This document shows positions 33,029-42,160 of a stretch of DNA of 64,000 bases, piece by piece (within the stretch, counting starts at the first letter, position 1; each line of letters starts with the position of its first letter). A model generated the notes under the pieces. It did not search any database. It worked only from the letters and a program-made list of their open reading frames with translations, and was not told where the DNA came from. The DNA comes from Oscillospiraceae bacterium. GTDB lineage: Bacteria > Bacillota > Clostridia > Oscillospirales > Ruminococcaceae. The DNA lies in contig JAETSI010000010.1 of assembly GCA_021769725.1 (NCBI GenBank), positions 24,974 through 88,973 on the forward strand, given 5' to 3'. The position numbers and the translations under genes are program-made.

Positions 33029-35074
33029 ATGAAAAAAGTATTATTCTGCGTCATTATTGTCTGGCTGTTTCTTGCGGCTATGATTTGTCCGTTCACGGCG
33101 GCTGCTTTTGATCCGTACGAATCCTACAGCTATGACAGCCGGGGAAACTCCGTGCCTTCTCAGGCGGGGTATACCGCTGTCAGAAGTGTTTCCGGCGCTG
33201 ATCTCGGGGCTGGCAGTTTTGATTCTCCCTCAGATATTTTCTATGATGAAAACGGAACATTTTATATTGCTGATACCGGCAATAATCGGATTGTCGCCGT
33301 AAACGGTGAATTTGACGGCATTTCCGGCATATACGACAGTTTTGTGTTATCCGACGGAAATGAAACACGCTTGAACGAACCGTCCGGAATATTTGTATCT
33401 TTGGAAAGAAATATGATGTATATCGCTGACAGTGGAAACGAAAGAGTGCTTGTGTGCCGTCCGGACGGCAGTGTAGTTATGGAGATAAAAAAGCCGGATT
33501 CTGTCGTTTATGACAGCACAAAGACGTTTATTCCACGCAGGGTAATTGCGGACAAGGCAGGGAATATCTATGTTCTGATCGGCAGCATAACTTCTGGAGC
33601 AGCCATGTTCAGTCCTAATGGTGAGTTTATGGGATTTTACGGTGCAAATCGTGCAGAGCCTACGATGGAAGTCATTGTGCAGAGTATAAGAAATATATTT
33701 TCGTCCGAAGAAAAGCGTTCATGGCGTACAAGAACCGTTCCGTCCGGAATAAGCGGATTTGACATAAACGGCGATTTTATTTTCACCTGTACTGCCTCAT
33801 CTTCCCAGACTATTGACAGGGTCAAAAAGCTGAATGCAGCCGGAAAGAATATCTTTGCGAACAAGTCGGCTGTTTTCGGTGATTTTGCTCCCTCATACGG
33901 TACATCCGAAAATCAGTTCATTGATGTGGATATTTCGGAGGATGGATTTATCAACTGCCTTGATCTGACAACGGGACGATTTTTTCAGTATGACGAGGAA
34001 TGTGAGCTGATCTTCATTGCCGGAACAAAAGCCGGACAGCTTGGAGGATTCAGTGAAGTTTCTGCCATTGAATCGGCAGACAACAGAATCTGCGTTCTGG
34101 ATTCCGCTAAAAATACGGTAACGATTTTTGAGGAAACATCATTCGGAGAGACGGTTCACAGTGCGGTAACGCTTTTCAATGACGGATATTACGAGGAAGC
34201 TCTTGAGCCGTGGTTTGATGTAATACGGCGTGACGGAAATTATCGCAGAGCATATGTGGGTGCTGCATCTGCATTGTTGAATAAGGGTGATTACAAGAGC
34301 GCTATGGAATACGCCCGAGCCGGTTATTCTCCTGATATTTATAACAAGGCGTTTGCGATATGGCGTGAAACATTTGTCAGGGAGCATTTCGGCGTTATTT
34401 TTATGATATTCGTTATTCCTGCCATATTATATATACTGCGCAGAAAGATATATGCGCATGCTGTTAATATGAATACAGCGGCGGCCGGATTTCTTGAAAA
34501 ACATGGGATATATTACGGCAGACGTAAAAAATCGCCGCTCAGGAAATCGTTTTTTATTGTTCTGATGCTGTTTTTGACTCAGATCGCCGACGGAAGACTT
34601 TACGGTTTTCAGTTTGGCTATCCAGACGACAGGACTTTCAGTATTATTCCGTATCTTGTAAAGAGCGTTATTGTTTTTGCCGCCTGGGTCATAGGCAGCC
34701 GTGCAGTGAGTACATTTCTTGACGGAGACGGTACTGCTGCAAAGATCTGCATTTCCAGCGCACAGGCTCTTATCCCCTATATTGTGCAGATTTTCGTCTG
34801 TGTTGCGCTTTCTCATATACTGGTACAGGATGAAGTGGTATTCATTCAGGTAATACGCATTGCAGGAACATCCTGGACGGCAGTTCTGCTGTTTCTTGCC
34901 GTTAAGAATGTACACGGTTATTCGCCGGGAAGAACTCTGTTTTCTATAATTCTTACAGTGGCAGCTATGCTTATAATGCTGTTTTTGCTGGTGCTGTTCA
35001 TGTCTCTTATCCAACAGATGTGGGTATTCGTTTCTTCCGTATTAACCGAAGCTGCGTACCGGATAAGAACGTAA
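33029..35074 (+). CDS. Exported NHL-repeat protein with Yip1-like membrane domain
   Basis: This 681-aa protein has a signal peptide, NHL/beta-propeller repeats at about 60-365 (PSDIFYDENGTFYIADTGNNRI, MMYIADSGNERVLV), a TPR-like pair at about 375-430, a membrane helix near 450, and a C-terminal Yip1-type multi-helix domain from about 500. The architecture puts the propeller outside the cell. Such NHL-Yip1 proteins recur beside DUF5696 proteins and sugar permeases in Clostridia; their task is unknown. A role in docking polymer or binding protein to the transporter is inference. The start is the ATG before a lysine pair; the ribosome binding site is weak. Confidence 0.75.
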   Translation: MKKVLFCVIIVWLFLAAMICPFTAAAFDPYESYSYDSRGNSVPSQAGYTAVRSVSGADLGAGSFDSPSDIFYDENGTFYIADTGNNRIVAVNGEFDGISGIYDSFVLSDGNETRLNEPSGIFVSLERNMMYIADSGNERVLVCRPDGSVVMEIKKPDSVVYDSTKTFIPRRVIADKAGNIYVLIGSITSGAAMFSPNGEFMGFYGANRAEPTMEVIVQSIRNIFSSEEKRSWRTRTVPSGISGFDINGDFIFTCTASSSQTIDRVKKLNAAGKNIFANKSAVFGDFAPSYGTSENQFIDVDISEDGFINCLDLTTGRFFQYDEECELIFIAGTKAGQLGGFSEVSAIESADNRICVLDSAKNTVTIFEETSFGETVHSAVTLFNDGYYEEALEPWFDVIRRDGNYRRAYVGAASALLNKGDYKSAMEYARAGYSPDIYNKAFAIWRETFVREHFGVIFMIFVIPAILYILRRKIYAHAVNMNTAAAGFLEKHGIYYGRRKKSPLRKSFFIVLMLFLTQIADGRLYGFQFGYPDDRTFSIIPYLVKSVIVFAAWVIGSRAVSTFLDGDGTAAKICISSAQALIPYIVQIFVCVALSHILVQDEVVFIQVIRIAGTSWTAVLLFLAVKNVHGYSPGRTLFSIILTVAAMLIMLFLLVLFMSLIQQMWVFVSSVLTEAAYRIRT

Positions 35075-35099
35075 TCAATTTGTGATCCGGAGGGATTTT

Positions 35100-37850
35100 G
35101 TGATAATAAGAAAAATTCGGGCTGCGGTTATCGGTATCATGGTATTGTCCTCAATGACTATAGGAGGGAGCGTTTTCGCCGGAAGCCCTGCCGTATACTA
35201 CGACAATCAGGATATCGGAGATGCTGAAAAGGATCGTGCCAAACGTCGTGAGGCAGTTGAAAAGACTGATTTTGACAGCGGCATCGTGAAAGAACTTTTT
35301 TCTTTTGCCGGAAGTTCCGGCGGACTTGATATATATGTAAGGAAAGACGAATCCCTTACGGAGAACGAACTTGATAAAGCGAAGAAGATCGGTGACGCAG
35401 CCGCTCTGTACTCCGCTTCCGGAGAACCCGCAGCCGTTTTTGAGAAGATTTCAGAAAACGACGGAAAAGATGTATTTATCAGCGGAAGCAAAAGGTATAT
35501 CGCTGAGGTATCAGCGAAGGGTGTCAGCGTAAAATCTGTGATATCCACCCTGGACAGCGAAGATGTCTTTTTGTCGGAGGACGGAGCACTGCTTGAGCTT
35601 ATGTCGGAAGATAAAACTAAAACCAAAGCTCGATTCCTTCGCAGCAGCGAAAGTGATGGCAGTCTGATTTACCGTGAAGTGAGCGGTTCACGTTTTGCGT
35701 GGGTATCGCAGGAAATGGATCAGTTTTACGGAATTTATCGCTATTGTGCGGAAAATGAAAGTTTCCGGATGCTGGTAGACGATGAGAATGCTGTTTTCGG
35801 TCTGGAAAGCAAGAAGACGGGGTATATCTGGTGGTCGTCGCCGCCCGGAGCTACGCATGATGATTCCGCTACGGAGATACTTGCCGGAGGTTTGCGGTCG
35901 TCAGTCATACTCAATTACGGCGTTCCGGAAAAGCAAAGTGAAAACAATCTGCTGCGTTCAAATACCGACGACTGCGATATGACCGTTACTGATATAGAAA
36001 ACGGCATCCGTGTGGATTATGATTTCGGCAAAGCAGGCTTTGAGTTCCCGGTAGAATATACTCTGGAGGAAGATCATATGCGTGCTTCATTAAAAGTCGG
36101 AAATATTGAGGAGAAGAATCCTGCCAATATAATTACAGAGATCACTCTCATGGAGACCTTCGGGGCGGCATCTTCGGAAGAGAACGGTTATTTTGTGATC
36201 CCTGACGGCAGCGGAGCACTTATTCGTTTCAATAACGGCAGGACTATGGAGACCAATGCCTATAAACAGCCGATTTACGGCAGAGATATTACTGCTGTTC
36301 CTCAGAACAGGGGCGCATATGCAAGGCAGATTTGTCTTCCGGTATACGGCATTGTAAAGGATGACGGCAATGCTTTGCTTGCAGTGGCAGAAAAGGGGGA
36401 TTCCAATGCCTGTATTTCTGCGAAGATCTCCGGACAGTCCAAAACCAATTATAATATGTGTTCGTTTAGTTTTACCCTGCGTGAGACGGACACCTATTAT
36501 ATGTCCGGCAGCCAGAGTCAGCAGTTTACGGTCTTTGAGGGAGGGGAAATAAAGTCTGATGATATTGAAGTCAGATACTACCCAATTTCCAAAAAAGACG
36601 CAGATTATGCTGATGTGGCTGCACGGTACAGAGAATATCTTATGGATGAAAAGGGATTGACGCCGAAAACAAAAGCAGACAGTGCGCCGCTGTATATTGA
36701 CCTTTACGGCGGAGTAATGAAAAAGCGCTCTGTACTGGGAATTCCGCTTACTCTTAAAACCGCCGTGACATCATACGGGCAGGGACTGGATATTCTGCGT
36801 GAACTTGAAAGCAGCGGTACAGAAGAAATGGTGGTTTCGTACAAGAACTGGACGAACGACAGCATAAAAAACAAGATAGATACTGATGCCAGACCATCCG
36901 GTACGCTTGGTGGGAGAAAGGATTTCAGGGAGCTTACCGATTATATGGAAAGCAGGAACATACTGTTCTACCCTGTTTCCGGCAATGTGACGTTCCGCAG
37001 CGGAAACGGATATTATGCTTTTACCGACGCCGCCGTGCGTGTTTCCGGCAGTTATTCAAGGGTAGTCAGCTATGACAGGGCATACAGCGTTCCTGACAGA
37101 AACCGGGAGAATCTGTCATTGCTTTCACCGGGAAGTTACGGCGGATTTTTTGATGAGCTTTCCGAGGGATGCGAAAAAGCAGGTCTTGACGGAATTTCAG
37201 CAGGAGCGCTGACATCATCACTGTACGGAGACTATAGTAAAAACAGTGTGTCCAGATACGAGGCAATGAAAAAACTTGTCAGAGGTTATGAGGAACTATG
37301 CAGTTCAATGGAGAATGGTATCATGGCAGACGGCGCAAACGCATATGCGCTGCCTTATGTGAGTCATATAAAAAATGTTCCTGCGACATCGAGCCGTTTT
37401 GATATTTTCGATGAGGATGTACCGTTCTATCAGATAGTGATACACGGACTTATTTCGTATACTACCGAAGCGGTGAATGGCAGTCCAGATCCGGATTGGA
37501 TGCTTCTTTATGCGGCAGAAACGGGAAGCTGTCTGCGTTATGATATGGTGTACGAGCAGCCGGGAATGTTAGAGGATACGGAATTTGACATATATTACTA
37601 TGCCGGCAGCAGCGGCTGGACGGCTGAGGCGGCAGAGAGCCAGCAGATTCTTGAGTCTGTTTTGTCCGGCGTGAGCGATGCGTTTATCATCGGCAGAAAA
37701 ACAGAGTTCAGCGGAAGCAGAGTTACCGTTAATTATTCCAACGGTTGTGTAATAACCGTAGATTACAGCGAGGGTTGGATAGAGTACAACGGACGGCGGA
37801 TATATATAAGCCGTGAGGACGAGAAAGGAGAAAAAAATGGGCAGCGGTAA
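35100..37850 (+). CDS. DUF5696-type exported protein
   Basis: This 916-aa protein has an N-terminal signal sequence (ending near SVFAGSPA). A beta-rich half runs to about 520, containing YIWWSSPPGA and FVIPDGSGALIRFNNG. From about 530 a region alternates strands and helices (APLYIDLYGG, GLDILRELESSGTEEMVVSYKNWT, ITSLYGDYS-like turns) in a way that could be a TIM-barrel glycosidase-like fold; I see no proven catalytic motif. The GTG start with GGAGG five bases upstream is preferred over the track start. It lies 25 bp after the NHL-Yip1 gene and overlaps the next permease by 14 bp. Whether it binds, cleaves or guides a glycan is unknown. Confidence 0.65.
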   Translation: MIIRKIRAAVIGIMVLSSMTIGGSVFAGSPAVYYDNQDIGDAEKDRAKRREAVEKTDFDSGIVKELFSFAGSSGGLDIYVRKDESLTENELDKAKKIGDAAALYSASGEPAAVFEKISENDGKDVFISGSKRYIAEVSAKGVSVKSVISTLDSEDVFLSEDGALLELMSEDKTKTKARFLRSSESDGSLIYREVSGSRFAWVSQEMDQFYGIYRYCAENESFRMLVDDENAVFGLESKKTGYIWWSSPPGATHDDSATEILAGGLRSSVILNYGVPEKQSENNLLRSNTDDCDMTVTDIENGIRVDYDFGKAGFEFPVEYTLEEDHMRASLKVGNIEEKNPANIITEITLMETFGAASSEENGYFVIPDGSGALIRFNNGRTMETNAYKQPIYGRDITAVPQNRGAYARQICLPVYGIVKDDGNALLAVAEKGDSNACISAKISGQSKTNYNMCSFSFTLRETDTYYMSGSQSQQFTVFEGGEIKSDDIEVRYYPISKKDADYADVAARYREYLMDEKGLTPKTKADSAPLYIDLYGGVMKKRSVLGIPLTLKTAVTSYGQGLDILRELESSGTEEMVVSYKNWTNDSIKNKIDTDARPSGTLGGRKDFRELTDYMESRNILFYPVSGNVTFRSGNGYYAFTDAAVRVSGSYSRVVSYDRAYSVPDRNRENLSLLSPGSYGGFFDELSEGCEKAGLDGISAGALTSSLYGDYSKNSVSRYEAMKKLVRGYEELCSSMENGIMADGANAYALPYVSHIKNVPATSSRFDIFDEDVPFYQIVIHGLISYTTEAVNGSPDPDWMLLYAAETGSCLRYDMVYEQPGMLEDTEFDIYYYAGSSGWTAEAAESQQILESVLSGVSDAFIIGRKTEFSGSRVTVNYSNGCVITVDYSEGWIEYNGRRIYISREDEKGEKNGQR

Positions 37851-38748
37851 AAAAAGGCGTCTTATGACCTATGGCAGGCGCAGGCAGCTTTATGGTTGGG
37901 GCTTTATTTCCCTGTGGTTTGCAGGAACGGTCATGTTTTTCCTGATACCGCTTGTCAATTCGCTGTGGTATTCGTTTAATACAGTGACCATAGAGCCGGG
38001 AAGAATAAAGACGGAGTGGGTGGGAACAGGCAAGTTTGTTCATGCTATGGAAGACCCAAATTTCACCGATGCTCTGGGCAGTACGATTGCCGAAACTCTT
38101 TGGAAGACGCCGTTGATACTGATATTTTCCATGTTTATTGCAGTTGTTCTCAATCAGAATTTCCGTGGCAGATCGCTGGCAAGAGCCGTTTTCTTTCTGC
38201 CTGTCATCATTGTTACCGGACCGGTATTCAAGATAATCAGCGGCGACATGGACGCTACAGGCAGTAGGTCGGCGGAACAATTCTCAACTATGATGTCCAC
38301 TGATCTGGTGGATGAGCTTATGCAGTTTCTGGGAATATATAATATCAGCGACAAAATGAGCACCGTTATCGGGGCGGTTGCGGACAACATTTTCGGTATT
38401 GTCTGGAGTTCGGGCATACAGATACTGCTGTTTCTGGCGGCTCTTCAGAATATTCCGCCCTCTGCAAGGGAAGCGGCAATGCTGGATGGCGCTACTGCAT
38501 GGGAATATTTCTGGAAAATAACCATTCCGTATCTCGGTCCGTTTATTCTGGCAAATTTTATTTTTACGGTCATTGATTCGTTCACAAGTCCGATGAATAA
38601 GGTCATGGAGAGAATACTGAGCATGAAGTCGGAGGTGCTTTACGGTGAAGCATCAGCTATGGCTTGGATATATTTCGTCATTATTCTGGTTATGATCGGT
38701 ATAGTTTACCGGATCATCAGAAAATTTATCTATTACGAAAACGAGTGA
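37837..38748 (+). CDS. Carbohydrate ABC transporter permease, second MalF type
   Basis: This 303-aa six-helix permease has the EAA loop REAAMLDGATAWEYFWKITIPYL. The ATG with AAAGGAG six bases upstream is used; it overlaps the DUF5696 gene by 14 bp, so translation is coupled. Between the first two helices is a longer loop than usual, including an ASP-rich stretch. It forms a second permease pair with the next gene and is not closely similar to the pair at 30960-32784. Confidence 0.9.
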   Translation: MGSGKKRRLMTYGRRRQLYGWGFISLWFAGTVMFFLIPLVNSLWYSFNTVTIEPGRIKTEWVGTGKFVHAMEDPNFTDALGSTIAETLWKTPLILIFSMFIAVVLNQNFRGRSLARAVFFLPVIIVTGPVFKIISGDMDATGSRSAEQFSTMMSTDLVDELMQFLGIYNISDKMSTVIGAVADNIFGIVWSSGIQILLFLAALQNIPPSAREAAMLDGATAWEYFWKITIPYLGPFILANFIFTVIDSFTSPMNKVMERILSMKSEVLYGEASAMAWIYFVIILVMIGIVYRIIRKFIYYENE

Positions 38749-38761
38749 AGGGGGGACAGCT

Positions 38762-39673
38762 GTGGCAAAAAAGAAAGCAGGAGAAAGAACATGGAGTTTT
38801 TTCCGGTTTATGATACTTTTTGGTATCGGGTTTATTGTGCTTTACCCCCTTATTTATATGGTAAGCTGTGCATTCAGGGAGCGTTCTGATATGAACGATC
38901 CTACTGTCATGTGGCTGCCTCGTCATTACACTCTTGATGTCATAAAAGATACATGGCGCATAATGGACTTCGGCAGTATGCTGAAAAATACGATATTTCT
39001 TAATATCGGCTGCTCACTTGTGCAGGTAATGTCATGTGCCGTGACCGGATATGGCTTTGCACGGTTCAGCTTTAAGGGCAAAAAGCTGTTTTTTGGTATC
39101 GTTATAATGATGATACTGGTGCCTCCCCAGGTGATTTCGCTGCCGCTCTACACACAGTTTCGCTTTTTTGGCATAAAGGGACTTTTTTCGGTAAATCTGA
39201 TAGACAGTATGCTGACCATGTATCTTCCGGCGATGACAGCCAACGGAATACGTTCGGGTCTGATGATATTGATATTCCGACAGTTTTTCAGGGGACTTCC
39301 GAGGGAACTGGAAGATGCCGCCTGCATTGACGGATGCGGTCCGTTCATGACGTTTGTCCGTGTCATGATACCTAATGCTGCTTCGGCGTTTCTGACGGTA
39401 TTTCTCTTTTCGGTAGTATGGTACTGGAACGATTACTATGTAAGCACGGCGTTTTTTACCGATACCCGTACGGTTGCAACTGTGCTGTATGATCTTGATT
39501 CAAGGCTGAGCCGTGCCATTTACGGGGATTCCAGGATAAAGCCCAGTGCCCGTGAACTTATCGTATGGAAAGAAGCCGGCTGTTTAATGTCTGTTCTGCC
39601 TATATTAATAATGTATGTTTTCTTGCAGAAGCATTTCACCGAGGGGATAGAAAGATCGGGGCTGGCGTCATAA
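38762..39673 (+). CDS. Carbohydrate ABC transporter permease, second MalG type
   Basis: This 303-aa six-helix permease has the EAA loop EDAACIDGCGPFMTFVRVMIPN. It starts at a GTG 13 bp after the partner gene, with GGGGGG before it. It ends the uptake locus; no binding protein or ATPase follows, and the next gene is rpsJ behind its own promoter. The pair may share the 963-aa binding protein or the DUF5696 protein as substrate partner. Confidence 0.9.
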   Translation: MAKKKAGERTWSFFRFMILFGIGFIVLYPLIYMVSCAFRERSDMNDPTVMWLPRHYTLDVIKDTWRIMDFGSMLKNTIFLNIGCSLVQVMSCAVTGYGFARFSFKGKKLFFGIVIMMILVPPQVISLPLYTQFRFFGIKGLFSVNLIDSMLTMYLPAMTANGIRSGLMILIFRQFFRGLPRELEDAACIDGCGPFMTFVRVMIPNAASAFLTVFLFSVVWYWNDYYVSTAFFTDTRTVATVLYDLDSRLSRAIYGDSRIKPSARELIVWKEAGCLMSVLPILIMYVFLQKHFTEGIERSGLAS

Positions 39674-39752
39674 TTTTTTCTCCTTTAATTTAAACAAAAA
39701 ATATATTAATATAAAATTTACAATTTTGTTAAGGAAATTGTCCGGTAAAATC

Positions 39753-39781
39753 TTGCAATTTGCATCAAAGTATGGTATAAT
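39753..39781 (+). promoter_or_regulatory. Promoter of the S10 ribosomal operon
   Basis: TTGCAA and TATAAT are separated by 17 bp. Transcription would start about 315 bases before rpsJ. The spacer (TTTGCATCAAAGTATGG) is strikingly like that of the yajC promoter at 60743-60771. Confidence 0.75.
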
Positions 39782-39789
39782 TACAACTG

Positions 39790-40103
39790 TTGAGTGCGCT
39801 GAAAGCGTACTGACTGCAGAAGATATGCGTTGAAACAGAAGGTTGCTGCCGGTATGGCAGGTAATTTCTGTGGAGTATGTCCGATTTTAAACCGGGCGAT
39901 TGGGATAGTGAACACAGTTTGTGGTATTTGGTCTGCGCAGCTTGCGTATGTGCAGAACTATGCTCTTTTTGTGCTCATATGCTTTATCACCTGGAAAACA
40001 TTAAAGTTTTTCGGGTTTTTTTATCAGATATAGCATGAAACACACGGGAACGTGTGAATCCTAGATCTGCGTCCCCATAATAAATCCTAAGGAGGCGAAA
40101 ATA
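39790..40103 (+). promoter_or_regulatory. S10 operon leader RNA
   Basis: This stretch of about 310 bases before rpsJ has no convincing gene. It holds a hairpin ACAGAA...TTCTGT with an inner CTGCC-ggtat-GGCAG stem (39835-39871), the terminator-like hairpin at 39989-40022, and CACACG-GGAA-CGTGTG with a GNRA-type loop (40041-40056). The layout fits a ribosomal-protein leader controlled by attenuation; the regulator is unknown. Confidence 0.55.
39989..40022 (+). terminator. Candidate attenuator in the S10 leader
   Basis: ACCTGGAAAA pairs with TTTTTCGGGT (two G-U pairs) across an eight-base loop and runs into seven T. It lies 80 bases before rpsJ and after the promoter, where an intrinsic terminator would only make sense as a regulated stop. 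Confidence 0.6.
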
Positions 40104-40418
40104 ATGGCAGTCAACGAAAAAATCAGATTCAAGATCAAGGGTTACGATTACGCTACTGTTGATATTGCAGCAGCTAAGATCGTTGAGGCAGCTAAGAGAA
40201 GCGGTTCAAGAGTTTCAGGACCTATTCCGCTCCCCACTGATAAGGAGGTCGTTACAATTCTCCGTGCAGTTCATAAGTACAAGGACAGCCGTGAGCAGTT
40301 CGAGATGAGAACTCACAAGAGACTTGTAGACGTTATCCGTCCTACAGACAAAACAACAGCTGCTCTTGAAAAGCTTGAAATTCCCGCAGGCGTAGACGTT
40401 GTTATGGAAGTTAAGTAA
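40104..40418 (+). CDS. rpsJ: 30S ribosomal protein S10
   Basis: This 104-aa small-subunit head protein also acts as NusE in antitermination. The [29 protein letters not shown] opening and the [17 protein letters not shown]-terminal motif are conserved. AAGGAGG lies well before the ATG. It is the first gene of the S10 operon, as in most bacteria. A 108-bp spacer with three hairpins separates it from rplC, longer than any other gap in the first half of the cluster. Confidence 0.98.
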   Translation: MAVNEKIRFKIKGYDYATVDIAAAKIVEAAKRSGSRVSGPIPLPTDKEVVTILRAVHKYKDSREQFEMRTHKRLVDVIRPTDKTTAALEKLEIPAGVDVVMEVK

Positions 40419-40436
40419 TTAACTCTTTTGCGCATG

Positions 40437-40498
40437 CATACCGCAGTGGGATGCGGAATGGCGGTAGTCCGCCGGTCATGTTGATGCTTGCCATCAAC
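40437..40498 (+). other. Hairpin cluster in the rpsJ-rplC spacer
   Basis: CCGCA-gtggga-TGCGG, an ATGGCGG/CCGCCGGTCAT pairing, and a perfect GTTGATG-cttgc-CATCAAC lie side by side. No poly-T follows, so termination is unlikely. RNA processing or a regulatory site for rplC is possible. Confidence 0.45.
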
Positions 40499-40526
40499 CA
40501 ATAACCTAATTCAGGAGGAAAACGAT

Positions 40527-41159
40527 ATGCAGAAAGGTATTATCGGCAAGAAGATCGGTATGACACAGATCTTCGATGAAACAGGAAAAGTTGTTCCTGT
40601 AACAGTAGTTGAAGCCGGTCCGTGCGTTGTTGTACAGAAGAAAACTGTTGAGAACGACGGCTATGCAGCTCTTCAGCTTGGCTTCGGCGATGTAAAGGTT
40701 CAGAGAATGAACAAGCCTATGAAAGGTCATTTCGACAAGGCGGATGTTGGATACAAGGCAGAACTCAAGGAATTCAGACTTGACGACTGCGATTCCCTTA
40801 ACGTAGGCGATCTGGTAAAGGCTGACGCTTTTGCAGCAGGTGACGCAATCGACGTTATCGGCACGAGCAAGGGTAAGGGCTTCCAGGGCGCTATCAAGCG
40901 TCACAACCAGCACAGTCTCAGAGATACTCACGGTACAGGTCCTGTTCACAGACAGGCTGGATCAATGGGTGCGTGCTCCTCGCCTTCAAGAATCTATAAG
41001 GGCAAGGGCATGGCTGGTCACATGGGCGCAGAGCAGGTGACTGTTCAGAATCTCGAAGTAGTTAAAATAGATGCAGAAAACAATCTCATCGCTATCAAGG
41101 GCGCCGTTCCCGGACCTAAGGGCGGCATTGTATACATCGTTGACAGCGTTAAGGCTTAA
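40527..41159 (+). CDS. rplC: 50S ribosomal protein L3
   Basis: This 210-aa early assembly protein lies near the peptidyl-transferase centre. The start is the ATG after AGGAGGAAAACGAT; the track start 39 bases earlier lies in the hairpin spacer. [17 protein letters not shown] opens the protein and the central [32 protein letters not shown] loop is intact, including the glutamine that is methylated in other bacteria. Confidence 0.97.
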   Translation: MQKGIIGKKIGMTQIFDETGKVVPVTVVEAGPCVVVQKKTVENDGYAALQLGFGDVKVQRMNKPMKGHFDKADVGYKAELKEFRLDDCDSLNVGDLVKADAFAAGDAIDVIGTSKGKGFQGAIKRHNQHSLRDTHGTGPVHRQAGSMGACSSPSRIYKGKGMAGHMGAEQVTVQNLEVVKIDAENNLIAIKGAVPGPKGGIVYIVDSVKA

Positions 41160-41176
41160 GGAAGGAGGAAACGTAT

Positions 41177-41800
41177 ATGTCTACAATTTCAGTATTCGAT
41201 ATGGCTGGTAATCAGGTTTCCGAAACAGAGCTTTCAGATGCTGTATTCGGAGTTACTCCCAACGAGGCAGTAATGCACGCAATGGTTGTAAATTATCTCG
41301 CTAACCAGAGACAGGGTACACAGTCCACACTTACAAGAACAGAAGTAAGCGGCGGCGGCAGAAAGCCCTGGAGACAGAAGGGAACAGGTCATGCAAGACA
41401 GGGTTCAACACGTGCTCCTCAGTGGGTTCACGGCGGAATCGCTCTCGGACCTAAGCCCAGAGATTACAGCTATTCGCTTAATAAAAAGGTAAGAAGACTT
41501 GCAATGAAGTCTGCTCTTTCAACAAAGGTTATCGACAATAATCTTATCGTTCTTGACGCCCTTACACTTGACAGCTACAAGACAAAGACTGTTGTTGAAA
41601 TGCTCAAGGCTCTCGGCGTTGAAGGCAAGGCTCTCATCGTTACAGCAGAAGCTGATGCAAAGGTTATCAAGAGCGCAGCAAACATTCCCGGTGTAAAGAC
41701 GGCTGCTGTAAACACTCTTAATGTATATGACATTCTTAATCATGATAAGTTCATCGTTGTAAAGAATGCTGTTGGAAAGATCGAGGAGGTGTACGCATAA
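41177..41800 (+). CDS. rplD: 50S ribosomal protein L4
   Basis: This 207-aa protein lines the peptide exit tunnel. The long basic loop ([26 protein letters not shown]) that reaches the tunnel is complete. In enteric bacteria L4 binds the S10 leader to repress the operon; whether it does so here with the leader at 39790 is not known. Its stop overlaps the rplW start by one base (TAATG). Confidence 0.97.
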   Translation: MSTISVFDMAGNQVSETELSDAVFGVTPNEAVMHAMVVNYLANQRQGTQSTLTRTEVSGGGRKPWRQKGTGHARQGSTRAPQWVHGGIALGPKPRDYSYSLNKKVRRLAMKSALSTKVIDNNLIVLDALTLDSYKTKTVVEMLKALGVEGKALIVTAEADAKVIKSAANIPGVKTAAVNTLNVYDILNHDKFIVVKNAVGKIEEVYA

Positions 41801-42093
41801 TGAAAGCACCGCAGGATATTATTCTGAAGCCCATTATCACTGAAAAGTCAATGGACGAATTACAGAATGGCAAGTACACCTTTAAGGTAGCTACAGACTC
41901 CAACAAGTCAGAGATCAAGAAGGCAGTTGAGGCACTCTTTGACGTTAAGGTAGCTAAGGTAAATACTCTCAACTGCAACGGCAGGGAAAAGAGAGTTGGC
42001 AGATACGTTGGTAAGACAGCCGATTGGAAAAAGGCAATCGTAACTCTTACAGAGGATTCCAAGACCATCGAATTCTTTGAGGGTATGGTTTAA
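41800..42093 (+). CDS. rplW: 50S ribosomal protein L23
   Basis: This 97-aa protein sits at the tunnel exit and is a docking site for signal recognition particle and trigger factor. [23 protein letters not shown] and the [18 protein letters not shown] loop are typical. It begins one base inside the rplD stop. The 67-bp gap to rplB contains a GGGAG-taatg-CTCCC hairpin. Confidence 0.96.
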   Translation: MKAPQDIILKPIITEKSMDELQNGKYTFKVATDSNKSEIKKAVEALFDVKVAKVNTLNCNGREKRVGRYVGKTADWKKAIVTLTEDSKTIEFFEGMV

Positions 42094-42160
42094 TTACCTG
42101 AACGATCGGAAGGTATGGGAGTAATGCTCCCGCAAAAACGCATTTTAAGGAGTGAAATAA

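Noticed and set aside
39830-40033. 67-aa ORF in the S10 leader
   Set aside because: It starts at a TTG without ribosome binding site, has no family resemblance and coincides with RNA hairpins of the leader and the T-run of the candidate attenuator.
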